Source: Pelobates cultripes (Eukaryota > Chordata > Amphibia > Anura > Pelobatidae). From it: DNA of 64,000 nucleotides. This document shows positions 10,926-23,485 of this stretch, piece by piece (within the stretch, counting starts at the first letter, position 1; each line of letters opens with the position of its first letter). The stretch covers positions 355,302,017 through 355,366,016 of the forward strand of contig OW240913.1 of assembly GCA_933207985.1 (NCBI GenBank). The letters are read 5' to 3'. The position numbers and the translations under genes were made by a program. A model generated the notes under the pieces. The model saw only the letters and a program-made list of their open reading frames with translations, was not told the origin of the DNA and did not search any database.

Positions 10926-13130
10926 TGGACAGAATTTTTGTTATGATAAGCAATAAATAAAGAGATGTGTGTAAGTGGAGCACACAGAGCGTACATATGT
11001 TTTTTGGAGCTTTGGATATCTGAAAAAATATTTTGATATTCTCTAGGTGAGGCAAAACTACACAATTGTGCTAGTCTTATTGAACCGCTCTCCCTGCCCC
11101 ATCAGGTTGGCTCCAGACCAAACATGCTCTAAAGCACTGGCTCAAATTACACTCACAAATTCATTCTTTTTGCAATTTTCTTTTTTTTCAGTGTCGTTAC
11201 TGTTAGCATTCTGGGATTAAGTGACACATAGAACAGTTTAGTAGAGAAATATGAGTACTGACAGATCCTGTTCTGTGACAGCTAACTTGAAGCATTGAGA
11301 AGTCGTAACATGCCACAAGACTCGCCCAACCTTTTGTCATCTCAGATTTGCAGAGAGGGCTTATGTTCAGAGAGACGAGGTCTGTTTCTGTGCTGCAATG
11401 AGTGGAACATTGTCTATGAATCAAGCTCAGTCCTGTCAGTTATAAGGCAGAGGCTTCGTTTCTGCACACCGGAATAATCAATACTTCTTAAAGAAGGTTA
11501 ACAGACCATGGCTAAATTAGCTTTCACCTATCTCAGAGGTTTTTTCAAATTATTATATTTTACGTAGCCTCCTGACTGGGCAGGTCCAGATATGTATGGG
11601 GATGCACTGCTGTTTGAGTAACGTCTGCTGTTTTTTTAAATAAAAGATTACATCTAATGTGAATAATTGCCCTTTAGAACTAAGTACTTAGATCTTTCAC
11701 CACTTCATTGTTTTCATTCTGGAGCTAATTACTCAAGGGCCAGACTCTGGTTCCCATTAAAACCCCCCAGTTTTAAACAAGCAAAATGCAGTGTGTTGAG
11801 AATTAGAAGTTTTCCATAGCCCCTTTTCAAGCATCCTTTCAGAAAGTGCACTTTTAATTAATGGCCCTTTTACCTGTTTCTAGTTGATTTCTCCCAGAGA
11901 CCTATTCAATAAACTCAATTCACTGCTCTTTGTGCCCCATGTGTTTCTGATGATTTCAAAGCAGACCCTTAAACCTTCATCTTTTAACTTGTCTCGAAAG
12001 GACAGAAACATACTGAATGTATTCATATTATCCACGTTCAGACAAAAGGATATTTTGAGACTGTTGCCAGGATTTACAAAGCCTCAGAATGGATCTGCTT
12101 TGACTTAAATTAACCTTTGTTAGGGCTTTACCAACCTTCCAGCCCTCTCTTTTAATTGCACAGATACTTATTCCTGGCAAATGAAAATGTGTAATTATTG
12201 ATACCTAATTTAAATATTTACAGGGTATAGTGTACTTCATAGGATTACTTTGGTCCTTGTTGATACAAAGAGGTCTCTGTGACAACAAAAACTAGGGAGA
12301 AAGAGCTTTGTTCCTTTGTGAATATAATAGCCATAATTTGTCAGCTGTAAATTAATGGAAAGAAATAGACTACAATAACATCTTTAGATATACACAGGTC
12401 ATTCTTTTAATAATTCCCAGCATTGGAAAGAATTAATTGGGAGAGAAGGAGGATGGATGTGGAATGGGGGCCTGCTAATTTTTTAAAGTGTGTCTCAGAA
12501 TACGTGTACTTGGGAATGTCTGTAAAGATTTTGTGTCACTCATGTGCCTATGGGCTTGGTTGATAGCAATCCATGCTAGCCATCCAGCTAGGGTTCCCAC
12601 ATGATCCCCCGCAGGTAAAATGCATTATATTTGAATTTGTTTCTGGTGTCGCCAAAAATAGGACTTTAGCGAAAACAGTCAGTGGCAGGTAGTACTGCTG
12701 GTATTTTAATAAATGGGGATAGTGAACATCGTTCCGCAAGAACACCTGGAAGACAGATTAGCAATGCTTTAGACATTGTCAGCATCATATTTGGCTAATT
12801 TTCATTAATGATTGTGGATATGTTTCATTATTAGTCTTGGAAACATTTTGCTCGGACAACATTTATTGCTGGTTTACAAGAAGCCAGTCTAAATCAGAAA
12901 GGTGCAGAAACTGGGAGAAAGAGATTCAGCATGACAGACTCCTGCTAACCCATAGAAATATGTTGATTGAATAATAATTTTTTTTTTAAACTTCCTTATT
13001 ATTACATTGGTGGCACAGAGAGTGGACTTTGGTTAACAGAACTGTCAGTGCTTGTTAAACCACTTTAAACTGGGTTGTCAGAAAGCAGAGAATCTGTAGC
13101 CACAGCCTTCTAGAACAATATATATATATT
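10926..13130. other. No gene; repeat-poor block with homeodomain-type motifs
   Basis: 11375-11427 is the donor of the 53-bp insertion at 9936. From about 11640 to 12500 there are no recognisable repeats, and there are several TAAT-core motifs (TTTAATTAATGG at 11851-11862, GTAAATTAATGG at 12346-12357, GAATTAATTGGG at 12430-12441). This looks like a possible conserved non-coding element, but I cannot show conservation. No exon was found. Confidence 0.4.
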
Positions 13131-13312
13131 CTCTAATATATCTGTCTCTCTCTCGCTCGCTGTCTGTCTGTCTGTCTCTCTCTCGCTGTCTGTCTGTCTG
13201 TCTCTCTCTCTCTGGCTGTCTGTCTCTCTTTCTCTGTCTCGCTGTCTGTCTCTCTGTCTATCTCTCTCTCCATCTATCTGTCTCTCTGTCTCGCTGTCTA
13301 TCATCTATCTTT
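13131..13312 (+). repeat. (TCTG/TCTC)n microsatellite
   Basis: A run of TCTG, TCTC and CGCTG units, preceded by a short (AT)n. The 64-aa minus frame made of D-R-Q-R-E is its shadow. Confidence 0.9.
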
Positions 13313-14344
13313 ATGGCTGTGTGTTCGTCCGACTGTCCTTACATATGATTGTCAGGTTGATTGATATTACTTAAGAAATACATTAATGTAAATTAGAGAA
13401 CAATACGTTTATCTGTTGTCTGGATTAGACTAGTCCTGGTTTAGCTAGTCTTGTACTATACTACTTTCTATTTTAAAGAGGTTGTCAGCCTTTCCATTAG
13501 TGTACGTTTGCTGTCAGCATTTATAGGTGTACAGTTGATTTGAATCCATGAACAGTGAAAATAAAGGCTTAATTAGGAAATAAACTCATGGCAGAGAATC
13601 TCAGACATTTGCCCAAATGGTTAAAAAGTAATCTTTGACTGCACAAAGGCAATGTATTTTTTATCATCTTGTCTTAAAATGCTGATACTTCGCAAATACA
13701 ACAGTATCAGGTGCTATAAATTACTATTGATTTCAAACTGCCTCAGCCCCTTCAGATTCTATTTGTTTTCAAAAAAATAGATACTGAAACAAGTAAATAC
13801 ATATGTTTCAGTAAACATCATACACTTTCTGTTCCAAATGAGACTGTTAAAGGAACAAGTGAAAAATGAGTTGAAAAACCTGATAAGACCACAAGATTTG
13901 AGGGACTAGAATATTTCTGCCATACCTGCCAGATATATCAGATTTGGTGGGATAGGCCCGATTTGGGATGTGTGTCCATGTATCTCAGATTCTGTAGTCT
14001 GGCTTCCCACCAAAAATAAATCACTGGAACGTCCTAGTACACCTGCACCAACTATGAAGACCGTTTACAGGCATTACAGTCCGTACACGTATGTACCCGC
14101 AGCCCTCTGTACACGTAACATGATGGCTTTCTTCCCCGCATTCCTTTCCCTTGCATTGTGCTGGGCTGATTGGTTTTTATGCACTGGGACATGGTATATT
14201 TCATTGGTATTGTCCACTGCAAGGTCCTGCAGCCCAGTGTAAAGGACAAGAGATAAACAGGAATGTGTAGTTTTCTTGCTCCCTTGCCAAGCTCCCATTA
14301 GACAAGGGTATTATAACTTCATTGTGGTGGGTCAGCACTGTTGG
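13313..14344. other. No gene recognised
   Basis: 13550-13740 is repeat-poor and AT-rich, similar in character to 11.6-12.5 kb. 13970-14300 has open frames of 65-90 codons on both strands, with no recognised motif. I do not call any of them. Confidence 0.4.
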
Positions 14345-14614
14345 GTAGGGCACTCAGTGCTGTAGCCCACTGCACAGTTAGACCCTGTAGTGGGAAGTGT
14401 AGGACACTCAGTGCTGTAGCCCACAGCACAGTTAGACCCTGTAGTGGGAAGTGTAGGACACTCAGTGCTGTAGCCCACTGCACAGTTAGACCCTGTAGTG
14501 GGAAGTGTAGGACACTCAGTGCTGTAGCCCACTGCACAGTTAGACCCTGTAGTGGGAAGGGCAGGACACTCAGTGCTGTAGCCCACTGTACAGTTAGACC
14601 CTGTAGTGGGAAGT
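14345..14614 (+). repeat. 54-bp tandem repeat, five copies
   Basis: Copies start at 14345, 14399, 14453, 14507 and 14561, each opening G(T/C)AGGRCACTCAGTGCTGTA and closing CCCTGTAGTGGGAAG. Because 54 is a multiple of three, frames of 103-123 codons stay open on both strands and give 18-residue periodic peptides. None has a reason to be a gene. Confidence 0.95.
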
Positions 14615-16734
14615 GTGGGAACATGGCCACAATGTGTTCTCACCGGTCTATAGGCTTAGTGGACCAGATGTGGTCCATGGGTTGTAGATCTAACACCTCA
14701 GGACTTTCATAAAGAAGCCTTGTTTGAGACTACGCGCTTTGTGTTAGGGTAACAGGCAAACTTGCCCATCCATAAAAAAGCTCTAATATGAGAAGAATGG
14801 CCTCCCCTAACCATGAGTGCATGTAATGATACATTCACACTTTTATCTGTTGCCCCCCAGGATGGCTATGAGGGCACCACTCCCTGTTCTAGACTAGCTT
14901 TGGGAGGTATACATATTATTAAAGGATCTATTACAATGCTAGATTTTAGAAAGCCCAAATGACACAGCACTTATGGCATTGACAGAGTGACACATTCTCT
15001 GTTTCCCAATATCGTGCTACTCAATGTGGAGTGATTTTTCACTGTGTCCATTTTTCAGATTCCTGGAGCCTCTCTGAAAATACATGGGTATTTGCTGTTT
15101 TAGATAACATAACAAATGCGAGCGGATAAAAGGCACTATTGACAAGCGGTTAAAATCTCTGGGTTCCATGCAGTCACCAGGGTGTGCTGTAACACAAATA
15201 ATCTGCTCTCCTTCGTGGCTCCAACCAAGGCTGGCAACTTGCTTTCCTGGCTGCCTAGCGACTGCAGATTTTTTTTCTCTTTTCCACCACATTGCTTCTC
15301 CGTCACCTGGGAGATATACTAAATTCCCATGTTATTTTCTTTGTGTGTTACACTATGCTTCTGGGGCACTCATGTGAATGAATGAGCGTTTTTGGCTTGT
15401 TAGCAGGGATCCCAAACTGCTAAATAGTACTATGTTGTCAAGCATTGTCATGCTGCCAGCCCAAGCATTATTGGGATCTACAAGACATCGGTATGGGGCT
15501 TAATAAACAGTGTTTAATTAAAACTCACCACTCCTTGCCCACGCTGGCCAGCAATGTTTACTGAGCTGAAAAGCAACCTTCGTCTACAAAGAATGAGGTA
15601 AAGCAGATTCTTACTTCCTGTACTGATGTATGAGAACACGTCTCGTGTTTCTTGTCTGCTGTTAGAACACACAAACACATGTGTTAATATGTGACTGTGC
15701 CACCTACCAGTGCTTCTATTGGCTGTTACCTACACCACCAAGCATCCCACATTACAACTGTGTTTTTTTTAGTACTTCACCCCTTAATTTAGCTGACAGT
15801 CTAACATAGGCAGTCACAATTACTGTAGTGGCAATGCTGGCTAGAGTGCTCTGGCATGAATAATATCCCGGAGCCACTCCCAGCACTCTCAGTCAATCAC
15901 CAACGTCTCAGTTAAATGGATTTGACTATGATAATGTAAAAGTGTAAAGGAGGGTTCGGTCTCTGGGGTGCTTGAAAAACCATGGCAGCTGACACATTGA
16001 TTCAGTTGGTGAGATGGTCCTGACATTGTGCTACTGACATACAGGAGGTCTCTGGTCACTCCATAAATTTAAAACATCCGTCCAAGCATCATTACAGCTT
16101 ACATAAATAATGGTGCATAGAGCACTCTCAGCTGTCTCGCAGTTCGTAGAGAGTCTCAGACCTGCAGCAATTTGTAATGATCACACAGGTAAACGACAGC
16201 CCTTAGAGCTGACAATCATACAGCAACAATGAGAGTTTCCTCATTTTACATACAATGTCTGCATGCACAACTTCTCTCTACCCAGGACTGTGTATGTACT
16301 GAGTGAGTTTCTTCTGAGAGCTGCACCAATCCTAGCTCAGCAAACAGTAAACTTGCCAATGTGTAAACGACGTATAATAGCCGCCATATGGCTGCAATCA
16401 GATTACAGATCATCCTAAGAGATGAATAAAACTGTTTTGGGTACAAACTACTTATCCTTTTAACCCCTGCTGTGCAGAGGTTTGTGCGATAATAGTCTGC
16501 TCTAGATGGAGGAGAAGGATGTGAACGAGCTGCTTCAAGGAAAACTTTGAAGATGACTACATTTTTTTCTCGTTATTGTTTTTAACCACATATTTTCCCT
16601 TTCGTGTCTGTCATGAATCTCTTTCTGATTTTTTGCTTCTTTCTCCATTCTCTAAAAGAGAACCAAAATGACAAGTCAGAACAAAATATTTTGATTTGTC
16701 CGTCCTTTCTTAGCTTCTCTAATAATAATTAGAA
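14615..16734. other. No gene recognised
   Basis: Mixed-composition sequence without recognisable repeats or RNA genes. Short frames of 60-91 codons are on both strands with no family signature. Confidence 0.45.
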
Positions 16735-17080
16735 TGGCCAAAACCCTCCATATAGGACGACATTCACCCATCCCGTTCATCGTGTACACTAACTTACTAG
16801 AACATCTTATCTGGTCAAGAGATGACACACATAGCTCCATGGGAACATCAAAACCCCAGAACCAGCCATTGTCAACATCTACTGCTTCAAAGACCTCCAA
16901 GACAGGACGACATCTCCTCCAACTTAATCCATGTAAAACTGAGATGATCATCCACATCCTGCCACCAAAAACATCCTCCCAACAAGCTTGTCCTGGCTGC
17001 ACAAGCAACAATGAATTACCTAACAATGTTTTATCCATCTTAAGTTACGCAGATAAACATTGGGTCATTAATTGTTGCAG
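16735..17080 (+). pseudogene. Possible LINE reverse-transcriptase fragment
   Basis: A 116-codon plus frame contains LLQLNPCKTEMIIHILPP. This resembles the L-x-L-N-x-x-K-T-E-h-h block after the palm domain in CR1/L2-type reverse transcriptases, where a leucine-asparagine followed by KTE is typical. No YADD box or other reverse-transcriptase block can be seen nearby, and the surrounding residues do not fit well. If real, it is a short 5'- and 3'-truncated relic. A chance match cannot be excluded. Confidence 0.35.
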
Positions 17081-18163
17081 GTAAATGGCGAAGGTGCAAT
17101 GGCTCTGTTGTGCACACCTGTACATCTCACCTGTACATCTCCATTGACTAGGCCATCTCTTGGTGCACTGCTCACCAATGAGAATTTGAGAAACTTGCAA
17201 ATACAAGCTATGTTTGGAAATGAAAAACAAGTGATTGATTCTTGCAAAAAAACTATCTTAAATGGATCATAGAAAAACAGCAGTAAAATTCTACCATGTT
17301 GATCTGTCAGGTGTATTTTGTGTCCCTTTGATTAAATATAAATACCACTTTACAGTAATGTAATATAATAGATGTGACGCCCATCTAGATTTTGCATTTC
17401 TGTTTTCTTAGCAAATGGGTATCAGTATATCTCTTTGTCGTTGTTGTTGCAAATAAGGGTTTAAAGGATAGAGTCTCTGGCATTGCATTGTGTCTCTCTG
17501 TAGACACTCAGAGATACCCCAGTGGGCAATATTATAGGAAAGTGACAATGATTATGTGCAGGTTTTGTTCCTGTGAATTACAGAGTGACAGTGATTAGCT
17601 CTTTGGCTGAAAATTAGGGAATGATGTCACGACAAGAAACGAGCAAACATAATATTTCCACTGTATTAAAAGATGAGCACTCGGAAGCATATTGTAAAGC
17701 ACAGTCACAGCGCGCCTATTCTTTGTAAGTAAAGAGACAAAACGCCCCCTTCTTTCACTGTGCTTCTTTGATTGCTTTAACCAAAGCTTTAACTGCTGAT
17801 CAGCCTACAGTATTTTGCTTCCTCCTGCCTGTAAACATATTGCATTATCAAAATACAGGAAATAACTTATATATAGTGTTCTGTCCAGTCTGAGACTTTC
17901 GATTTTTTTTGAAAACTTATGGCCCTCCAAAAATAATGCTGTTAATAATAAAGTCTCATAGCCAATAATCTGTTAGGTATTATGGAATGAGGGACAAAAG
18001 CATTTTGACAATGAGTGCTGCAGGCCTGTAATCACAGCCACTGCGGTAACCATACCGGAATAGACAGAAGTAACCCTAAAGCATACCTCCTAAATGCCTC
18101 GAAGTTGGCATGACAGTCATAAATTACAGGACACATCATTTAGTGTGCACTCGTTCGCACAAC
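17081..18163. other. No gene recognised
   Basis: AT-rich with no recognisable repeat. A degenerate T2-like phrase (TGTGTCCCTTTGATTAA) lies at 17319-17335. Confidence 0.4.
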
Positions 18164-18315
18164 AACTACTTCAGCATTTTATTATTATCAGCATTTTCAT
18201 AGCGCCAACAAATTCTGCAGCTCTTTATGTTTATAAAATGGGTATATGTGACAACAGCCTAAAGCAGAGACAAGAAGGCCTTGCTCAAATGAGCTTACCA
18301 TCTATGAGATTGTGA
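18164..18315 (+). repeat. 'ATAGCGCCAACAAATTC' dispersed repeat
   Basis: The order is an ATTATTATC stretch, CATAGCGCCAACAAATTCTG, CAGCTCTTTA, and near the end AATGAGCTTACCATCTATGAG. The copy at 55345-55500 shows the same order. The family is dispersed in frogs, and the element class is uncertain. Confidence 0.6.
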
Positions 18316-18619
18316 GCTCTTCTGCAATGCTTTAAACATGATCCTTGCATGCAGGGCTTTTAATGTGGCATACGTAAATGGCACAACCCATGTTCCTTCT
18401 GCGGCCCCAAATAAGCTCAGCTAACGTTGAGCAGTGTGTATTACAAATAGCTGCAGAGATGTATGCGAATTTCCACAAGTACCGTACCTGTGGACACTGA
18501 TTGGTAGGAACCAGCTGTTTATGTGTCTCGAGGCAATGAAGTGCAGCATATCTGTCCATCAAGACTGCCAATGAGGCCTGCAGATACAAAGAGCACTGCT
18601 AAACCACTCTTGGACTGTG

Positions 18620-18845
18620 CAGATAAGCTTTGGAATAAGTGTGTAACCAAGCAAGTTTAATGATGTGCTTTTGTGTCACGGTTTTGAGGGCCTTAGTTTT
18701 GTCTAGTTCCCCTGAAAACTGCAACTCCAATGGAGAAACAACTCGAGGAGGTGGAGATCCAATACAGAGACAGCCTGAAGACATGCTTTACACATATCCT
18801 ATACAAGGAACACAAGTGTTTATGGTTCTTGGGATGTCCCTTTAA
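18620..18845 (-). mobile_element. T2-type MITE, right end only
   Basis: The stretch ends GGGATGTCCCTTTAA with TTAA at 18842-18845, preceded by GTTTATGGTTCT. The left end was not found, so the start is a guess. Confidence 0.4.
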
Positions 18846-20124
18846 TTCCGTCTGACAATAAAAGAGTTATTGTTTTGTTTGTGTGTGCGTGTTTTTTTTT
18901 TTTTATTGTAAAATCAATATCGAAGGCTAGGCGACTTGCAGATGGTAGAGACAATGATTTACACAGCTTCATCCAGAAATCTAGTTTTTTTGAGATAAGG
19001 TGTCTGGCTGTTTATAGAGCTCTGCACCCATCATCTTGTCACATTCAACATTCAGATAACAACTGTCACTTGGTTGAAAAATAGCCGAATGAATGGCCAG
19101 CAGAATCTCAATGTTTAACTTTTTATGGATCCGTGATAGCAATGTAATGACTGATACATTGTGATCACAGAGAGTTCACAATTCTGACCAGTAAAGTTTT
19201 TCAAGAACACTAACTATAAGTATGTACTGTGCACTATGCTGGTACAAGCATGAGAACGATTATTCTTTATTTGAGCGCAGCCGAGTGGCGTTATAATTGA
19301 ATTGATGCAATCAAGATTTTTACCACTAAATCCTGGGGTGTCAAATACCTGTGTGGAGTTTCTAATGCATTACATAGTGGAGTGGTTTGAATGGATTATA
19401 TACTGTATAATGTATTGAATCCCCAGGACTGCTTTTGAAAGAATTCTTTAGACATATTCTATAAAATGTGCACACAATGTAAATTGTGGTATTTGTTTAA
19501 ATGAATGTATCAAAATATATTTCCATTGAATGTTTCTCCAAATAGATTTCATAGCTTTAAGTACAATTCCACAAAAATAAAATATACATAAAGAAAAATA
19601 TATTTATGTTATTTTATTAAGTGAAACATTTTTTTCCGAATTTTAAGTAAAGGTAAGTAAAACAAAAAAGAAAATATAAAAAATGGAAGTAAAAGAGTGA
19701 TCACGGCATTTTAAATAGCCCCTAACTATAGACTTTAACCGTACATGTGTTATTTCGTTGGGGGTATCTTACCACATTGGTTTACATATGTTCCAACTGC
19801 CCTGTTTCCTAGGGTATTTTGATTTTTTACTCTCTTCCTGCCATACCTGATCACTAAAAAGCACATTATAAGCATGCCTTTATAGTTTATACGCACTAGC
19901 TCATACAGTATTGAAATAGCAGTGCTGTACACGTGGGCCATTTGATTGGCCGTTTACCTTTTCCAGCCATCTTCTGACACTAGTGATGTGCTTTGCATCT
20001 CTGACACTTCCCTACTCTGGCCCTGTCCTCATCCCAATTTCTTACCTTCCAGTGTTGGATGTATACAATCACTATGAACCACCTACCTCTGTTTACCCCA
20101 AACCTAAATGGAAACATCAATACT
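18846..20124. other. No gene recognised; AT-rich
   Basis: There is a T-run at 18892-18904, and nothing else that I can assign. Confidence 0.45.
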
Positions 20125-20270
20125 TTCTTCTTTGTTGTAACATAGTAACTGGCAGAGAATAAAATGAGACTCAAGTATATTAAGTTCAACCATCTACACA
20201 TTTGTTTCTGCAGTTGACCCCCTGCCCCCCAAAAAAACAGTTAAAAACCATTGCCAATTGTACCACGAAG
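20125..20270 (+). repeat. 'ACATAGTAAC' dispersed repeat
   Basis: It contains AACATAGTAACTGGCAGAGA, then TATTAAGTTCAACCATCTAC and TTTGTTTCTGCAGTTGACCC. This order is familiar from many frog repeats and is related in style to the sequence at 63843. The class is uncertain. Confidence 0.45.
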
Positions 20271-21050
20271 AGGGGAAAAATCATTCTTCTTCTAGTAACT
20301 CCGAGCTATTCTGAATTTAGCGTCACCAGGATGTAGCATAAACGATATTGGACATTTGTGAACTCAATATTGGGCGTCACCACTTAAAACTGGTACTGAT
20401 ATGGTGCATTTTGGGGTTTTTAATGCATTTTACACAGTGAAATCCTATCTTGGCCATCATATTAAATAATCAGGATGATCATGTTCATGATTCTCATATA
20501 GTCTATTGTTTTCAATCCAGCTACCCGGAGAGTTCCTTTAGGACTATGTTTCAAAACTGAACGGAATTAAAAAATATCTTATGATCGTGTTTTTTTAAAA
20601 CTGATGTTTTATGGGTCAAAGGTGACCTGCTGTAGGACTGGGAAAATGGATAAAACAATAATTAAAGAAAGCATTCGCAGTTCAGTTTTTTTCCCTTTAA
20701 CCTGCTGCTCCGATTGATTCACGGGGATCCAGGTTAGTTGTGCGCTGTGCGGACTGATCATTCCGTGAGCTGAATACACACATCATTTTGTCTTTTTGAT
20801 CTACAGAAATGTTTGCTTCGATAGCTCCTGGTGTCCAGTACCATATCTGTTCATCGCATGCTTGTGTCGGTTAGTGTGTAATGCCTTCTCTTTTGGATTT
20901 AATGAGTTAAAGGATAGTCCAAGGAGGAATTCACAGCAAGCCAGAAGCATTCCGCACACTGGTTTTATGTATTGTATTGATAATGGAGTAAAAAGTTATG
21001 CATGAAATGGCACATTTTACCGTACTCTCTGTATCTTACAATGTGTGTGA
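20271..21050. other. No gene recognised
   Basis: AT-rich sequence. A 69-codon plus frame at 20796-21005 has no recognised motif. Confidence 0.4.
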
Positions 21051-23020
21051 TTGTATCACAGAGCTCTATTGCTTAAAACACACCACACAATGCTGGGTGT
21101 ATAAATGTATCTACATCTCCTTACCAATAAAACCTGTAGTTTAGTGCTATGTGTATAAGCGTATCACAGCGCTCCGTACCAATAATACCTGTAGCTTAGT
21201 GCTATGTGGATGAGCGTATCACAGCGCTCCGTACCAATAATACCTGTAGTTTAGTGCTATGTGGATGAGCGTATCACAGAGCTCCATACCAATAATACCT
21301 GTAGTTTAGTGCTATGTGTATAAGCGTATCACAGAGCTCCGTACCAATAATACCTGTAGTTTAGTGCTATGTGGATGAGAGTATCACAGAGCTCCGTACC
21401 AATAATACCTATAGCTTAGTGCTATGTGTATAAGCGTATCACAGAGCTCCGTACCAATAATACCTGTAGTTTAGTGCTATGTGGATGAGAGTATCACAGA
21501 GCTCCGTACCAATAATACCTATAGCTTAGTGCTATGTGTATAAGCGTATCACAGAGCTCCGTACCAATAATACCTATAGCTTAGTGCTATGTGTATAAGC
21601 GTATCACAGCGCTCCGTACCAATAATACCTGTAGTTTAGTGCTATGTGTATGAGCGTATCACAGAGCTCCGTACCAATAATACCTGTAGTTTAGTGCTAT
21701 GTGGATGAGCGTATCACAGAGCTCCATACCAATAATACCTGTAGTTTAGTGCTATGTGTATAAGCGTATCACAGAGCTCCGTACCAATAATACCTGTAGT
21801 TTAGTGCTATGTGTATAAGCGTATCACAGAGCTCCGTACCAATAATACCTGTAGTTTAGTGCTATGTGGATGAGCGTATCACAGCGCTCCGTACCAATAA
21901 TACCTGTAGTTTAGTGCTATGTGGATGAGCGTATCACAGAGCTCCATACCAATAATACCTGTAGTTTAGTGCTATGTGGATGAGAGTATCACAGAGCTCC
22001 GTACCAATAATACCTATAGCTTAGTGCTATGTGTATAAGCGTATCACAGAGCTCCGTACCAATAATACCTGTAGTTTAGTGCTATGTGGATGAGAGTATC
22101 ACAGAGCTCCGTACCAATAATACCTATAGCTTAGTGCTATGTGTATAAGCGTATCACAGAGCTCCGTACCAATAATACCTATAGCTTAGTGCTATGTGTA
22201 TAAGCATATCACAGCGCTCCGTACCAATAATACCTGTAGTTTAGTGCTATGTGTATGAGCGTATCACAGAGCTCCGTACCAATAATACCTGTAGTTTAGT
22301 GCTATGTGGATGAGCGTATCACAGAGCTCCATACCAATAATACCAGTAGTTTAGTGCTATGTGTATAAGCGTATCACAGAGCTCCGTACCAATAATACCT
22401 GTAGTTTAGTGCTATGTGTATGAGCGTGTCACAGAGCTCCCTACCAATAATACCTGTAGCTTAGTGCTATGTGTATGAGCGTGTCACAGAGCTCCCTACC
22501 AATAATACCTGTAGTTTAGTGCTATGTGTATGAGCGTATCACAGAGCTCCATACCAATAATACCTGTAGCTTAGTGCTATGTGTATGAGCTATCACAGAG
22601 CTCCATACCAATAAAACCTGTAGTTTAGTGCTATGTGGATGAGCGTATCACAGAGCTCCGTACCAATAATACCTGTAGTTTAGTGCTATGTGTATGAGCG
22701 TGTCACAGAGCTCCATACCAATAATACCTGTAGCTTAGTGCTATGTGTATGAGCTATCACAGAGCTCCATACCAATAAAACCTGTAGTTTAGTGCTATGT
22801 GTATGAGCGTATCACAGAGCTCCATACCAATAAAACCTGTAGTTTAGTGCTATGTGGATGAGCGTATCACAGAGCTCCGTACCAATAAAACCTGTAGTTT
22901 AGTGCTATGTGTATGAGCGTGTCACAGAGCTCCGTACCAATAATACCTGTAGTTTAGTGCTATGTGTATGAGCGTGTCACAGAGCTCACCAATAATACCT
23001 GTAGTTTAGTGCTCGTATCA
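21051..23020 (+). repeat. 55-bp satellite array with higher-order structure
   Basis: The unit is ACCAATAATACCTGTAGTTT, then AGTGCTATGTGGATGAGCGT, then ATCACAGAGCTCCGT. Full units start at 21123 and every 55 bp after that, about 34 in all, with a degenerate half-unit at 21051. Units differ at a few fixed sites: GTAG(T/C)TTA, GT(G/T)GAT or GTATA, and CAG(A/C)GCTCC(G/A)T. Patterns of variants recur in blocks (see findings). Toward the right end, units lose a base (GAGCTATCAC) and become irregular. It is not a CRISPR array: there are no distinct spacers. Confidence 0.97.
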
Positions 23021-23159
23021 CATCCACATCATTAGTGAAGTGTTTAAGTCATCGAATGGAAGGGGAAGCACCTCACCTTATGTATGAAAGGAACAGTGCT
23101 TGGTTAAATGTTTAGCTACCCAGCCACCCTCAGATTGGATATAAGAGGTGCTTAAAGCT

Positions 23160-23485
23160 CTGTCTCCATGGATGAGATTATCATTCTTGATGATTTTAGC
23201 AATCCAATAGTTTCCCAGAGGAAAGTATTGGGAGGCCCTTGTGATGCGCCAATCAGCATCTGCCCATAGAGATTCAATGGGGAGCTGTCGCACACTGCGC
23301 AGCACTGGAATAGAAAGCACCTAGCACTCAGACAGACACTAGATGTTTTACTAGGCACCAATGTAAATATTGCCTTTATTCTATAAAAGCAGCATTTACA
23401 GCGCTCAGCCTGCGGGGACAAGGTACAGGCACCAGAACCGCTACATTACGCTGTAGTGTTACTAGTGACTATAGTGTCCCTTTAA
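23160..23485 (+). mobile_element. T2-type MITE, left end missing
   Basis: The right end is GTGACTATAGTGTCCCTTTAA, with TTAA at 23482-23485, as in the copies at 5903 and 44938. Internal motifs are shared with 5903-6438 (CCAATCAGCATCT, TGCGCAGCACTG, AGGCACCAATGTAAATATTGCC). The left half is lost. Confidence 0.7.

Noticed and set aside
14319..14712. Open frames of 103-123 codons with 18-residue repeats on both strands
   Set aside because: They come from a 54-bp tandem repeat. The period is a multiple of three, so frames stay open without selection.
21051..23020. CRISPR-like array of 55-bp repeats
   Set aside because: Repeats are contiguous with no unique spacers, and the rest of the window is vertebrate in character.
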